DNA of 64,000 bases from Porphyra umbilicalis (Eukaryota; Rhodophyta; Bangiophyceae; Bangiales; Bangiaceae). The position numbers and the translations under genes are program-made. Shown here in pieces: positions 61,511 through 64,000 of this stretch. Within the stretch, counting starts at the first letter, position 1; every line of letters starts with the position of its first letter. The DNA lies in contig KV918861.1 in the NCBI GenBank assembly GCA_002049455.2, positions 62,001-126,000 of the forward strand. The letters are read 5' to 3'. The notes beneath the pieces are model-generated. The model saw only the letters and a program-made list of their open reading frames with translations. It was not told the origin of the DNA and made no database searches.

Positions 61511-64000
61511 GCCGCATGCGACGGCGGGCGCTTGAATTACAGCACGGGACGGTCCTGGTTCTTTTGAGATGCGTGTGCGGCTACGCACCGCCCTTCATGA
61601 TCTGGGCGGGACTGACGCGGCCACGAGCGGTCTGCTAGGGTCCAAATATGCAATGAGCTGAGACGCACACGGCAGGAGGCCGCATGCACCGGCGTGCGCT
61701 AGACTGACGGGAGGAGGCGGTCGGGTGCATTTAAGCTTCGTGTGCGGCACCCCGCCGCCATTCACAATGTCAGCAGTACTGACGAGGACAGGAGTGGCTT
61801 GGTGCGGTCCACAGATGCCCTGGACCCTTATGAACCTTGCAGGCGGCGGCATGCACCGGCGTGCGCTTTCATGACGGCAGAAAGTGGTGGGGAGAGTTTG
61901 AGCAGCGAGAGCGGCACCCTCTAGTCATTCAGCATCTGGGCGATGCTGACGAGCCAATGACCTGCTTCTTAAAGCCCACACATGCTCCGCACCCCAACGC
62001 AAATGGCATGATGCCGCATGCGATGGCGGGCGCTGGTATAACAGCGAAATGACGGTCCTGGCTCGTTTGATCTTCGTGCGCGGCAACGCCTCGCCATATA
62101 TGATCTGGTCGGGACTGACGCGGCCGCGAGCGGTCTGATAGAGTCCAAACATGCGCTGGTCTGCGACGCGCACGGCAGGCGGCCGCATGCACCGGCGTGC
62201 GATTGATTGACGACAAAAGGCGAACGGGGGCGCTTGCGCAGCTTGTGCGGCAACCCCCCGCCATTCTGGATGTAGGCGTGCCTGAAGTGGCAATGACCTA
62301 TCTGGTAGGGCCCACACATGCCCTGGACCCAAACGCACACGGCAGGCGGCCGCATGCACCGGCCCGTGATTTATTGACGGCGGAAAGCAGTGATGGGAGT
62401 TTGAGCAGCGTGAGCCGCACCTTCCAGTTCTTCAGGATCTTGGCGGGTCTGACGTGGCCTTGACAGGTCATGTAGGGCTTCCACATACCCTGGACCCCAA
62501 CGCACATGGCAGGCGGCCGCATGCGCCGGCTTGTGCTTTAATGACTGCAGGAGGCGGTCGGGTTCGGTTGAGCAGCGTGTGCGTCACCGCTCCGCCATTC
62601 ATGATTTGGGCGGGGCTGAAGTGGCAATGAGCTGTCTCGTGGGGCCCTCACATACCCTGGACAAAAACACACAGGACAGGCGGCTGCATGCACCAGCGTG
62701 CGCCAGACTGAGGGCAGTAGGCGATCGGGTTCGCTTGAGCTGCGTGTGCGGCACTCCCCCGCCTTTCAGGATGTCAGCAGTACTGACATGGCCATGAGTG
62801 GCTTCATTGGGTCCACAGATATCCTGGACCCCTATGCCCCCAGCAGGCGGCCGCATGCACCGGCGTGCGCTTTCATGACGGCAGAAAGCGGTGGGGGGAG
62901 ATTGAGCAGCGTGAGCGGCACCCTCCAGTCATTCAGGATCTGGGCGATACTGACGAGCCAATGACCTGTTTCGTGAAGCCCACACATGCTCAAGACCTCA
63001 ACGCACAGGGCAGGCGGCCGCATGCACCGGCGTGCGGTTGAAAGACGGCAGAAGGCGGTCCGGTTCGTTTGAGCTGCGTGCGCGGCAACGCCTCGCCATT
63101 CATGATCTGGGCGGAACTGAAGCGGCCACAAGGGGTCTGCTACGGTCTAAACATGCACTGGTCTGCGACGCACACGGCAAGCGGCCGTATGCATCGGTGT
63201 GCGCATGAATGACGACAGAAAGCGAATGGGGGCTCTTGCGCAGCGTGAGCGGCAACCCCTCGCCCATCTGCATGTGGGCGGGGCTGAAGTGGCAATGAGC
63301 TGTCTCGTGGGGCCCACGCATGCCCTTGACCCAAACGCACTCGGCAGGCGGCCGCCTGCACCGGCGTGCGCTAGACTGACGGCAGTAGGTGGTCGGGCTC
63401 GTTTGAGCTGCGTGTGCGGCAACCCCCCGCCGTTCAGGTTGTAAGCCGTACTAACATGGCCATGAGTGGCTTGATTAGGTCCACAGATGTCCTGGACCCC
63501 TATGCCCCCAGCAGGCGGCCGCATGCACCGGCGTGCGCTTTCATGACGGCAGAAAGCGGTGGGGGGAGATTGAGCAGCGTGAGCGGCACCCTCCAGTCAT
63601 TCAGGATCTGGGCGATACTGACGAGCCAATGACCTGTTTCGTGAAGCCCACACATGCTCAAGACCTCAACGCACAGGGCAGGCGGCCGCATGCATCGGCG
63701 TGCGGTTGAAAGACGGCAGAAGGCGGTCCGGCTCGTTTGAGCTGCGTGCGCGGCAACGCCTCGCCATTCATGATCTGGGCGGAACTGAAGCGGCCACAAG
63801 GGGTCTGCTACGGTCTAAACATGCACTGGTCTGCGACGCACACGGCAAGCGGCCGTATGCATCGGTGTGCGCATGAATGACGACAGAAAGCGAATGGGGG
63901 CGCTTGCGCAGCGTGCGCGGCAACCCCGCGCCCATCTGCATGTGGGCGGGGCTGTAGTGGCAATGAGCTGTCTCGTGGGGCCCACACATGCCCTTGACCC
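61511..64000. repeat. 167-bp satellite with 668-bp higher-order repeat
   Basis: The anchor GCATGC in GGCGGCCGCATGCACCGGCG, or its variant, occurs at 61514, 61682, 61849, 62016, 62185, 62352, 62519, 62686, 62853, 63020, 63187, 63354, 63521, 63688 and 63855. Twelve of the fourteen spacings are exactly 167 bp; the others are 168 and 169. From 62686 on, monomer types distinguished by the bases after the anchor (GCCAGA/GCTAGA, GCTTTC, GGTTGA, GCATGA) repeat in the same order every four monomers, with all four spacings exactly 668 bp. The copies 62853-63350 and 63521-64000 are nearly identical. The array runs off the window end. Monomer length is not a multiple of three, so the ORFs within it are not genes. 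Confidence 0.9.

Noticed and set aside
61640-63990. Repeated short ORFs with RRPHAPAC-type sequences
   Set aside because: The monomer length is not divisible by three, and the frames recur only because the satellite recurs.
61511-64000. CRISPR-like regular array
   Set aside because: Units are 167 bp and related along their whole length, with no conserved short repeat separated by unique spacers. It is a eukaryotic satellite.
1-64000. tRNA, rRNA and riboswitch genes
   Set aside because: I saw no cloverleaf with a TTCGA-type loop and no rRNA core sequence by eye. A tRNAscan-SE/Infernal run would be decisive.

Overview
This is nuclear DNA from a GC-rich eukaryote. Several points show this: a PRC2-type E(z) methyltransferase relic, a NELF-C/D-like transcription-pausing subunit, a CNNM/MAM3-type transporter, consensus GT-AG introns (24411-24631 and, probably, 40586-40938), TATA boxes well upstream of start codons, TA-flanked MITEs, and a 167-bp satellite with higher-order structure. 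Codons end almost always in G or C, and coding regions carry C/G homopolymer runs of up to about 30 bases. A GC-rich alga fits best, for example a bangiophyte red alga. That assignment is inference from composition and gene style; no single gene proves it.

Layout. 1-17 kb is accessory, repeat-rich DNA. It holds an unknown ORF (10-726), a Cys/His-rich protein (3794-5565) and a fragment of a second copy (15608-15892), a 183-bp tandem repeat (about 5.64-6.93 kb), a decayed Enhancer-of-zeste gene (7476-11186), a TA-flanked MITE (11515-11947), a ~150-bp minisatellite (12.6-13.4 kb), a broken Tc1/mariner-IS630 transposase (13448-14470) and a ~115-bp minisatellite (16.28-16.99 kb). 17.3-26.8 kb looks like one large decayed DNA transposon. 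Two divergent genes (17971-20535 minus, 22264-26096 plus) share a central region with a TATA box for each, and related ~75-bp palindromic repeats lie outside both.

28.5-51 kb is the gene island. It holds a 1,700-residue NLR-like protein (PH-like, helical bundle, NB-ARC, about 12 WD40 repeats; 28786-33888), a CNNM-type transporter (35738-37636, minus), an alpha/beta-hydrolase (38511-39827), a multipass membrane protein with one intron (40459-41786), a secreted glycoside-hydrolase-like protein (42204-44044, minus), an anchored alanine-rich protein (46424-47247, minus) and the NELF-C/D homologue (48314-51021, minus). Four of these reading frames change phase exactly at long C/G runs. That points to run-length errors in the sequence more than to dead genes.

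51-64 kb is repetitive again. It holds an inverted-repeat element (51375-52117), a second copy of the TA-flanked MITE (53991-54394), an in-frame 117/93-bp repeat tract (57.0-58.1 kb) leading into a decayed Myb/SANT-like gene (58404-59959), a long-TIR MITE (59996-60455), a 333-bp tandem repeat (60.6-61.5 kb) and a 167-bp satellite that runs off the window end with an exact 668-bp four-monomer higher-order period.

The island genes do not form an obvious pathway. The flanks show how this genome decays its mobile DNA, through nonsense changes (several of the C-to-T type) and frameshifts. The strongest candidate for something new is the PH/helical-bundle/NB-ARC/WD40 protein.
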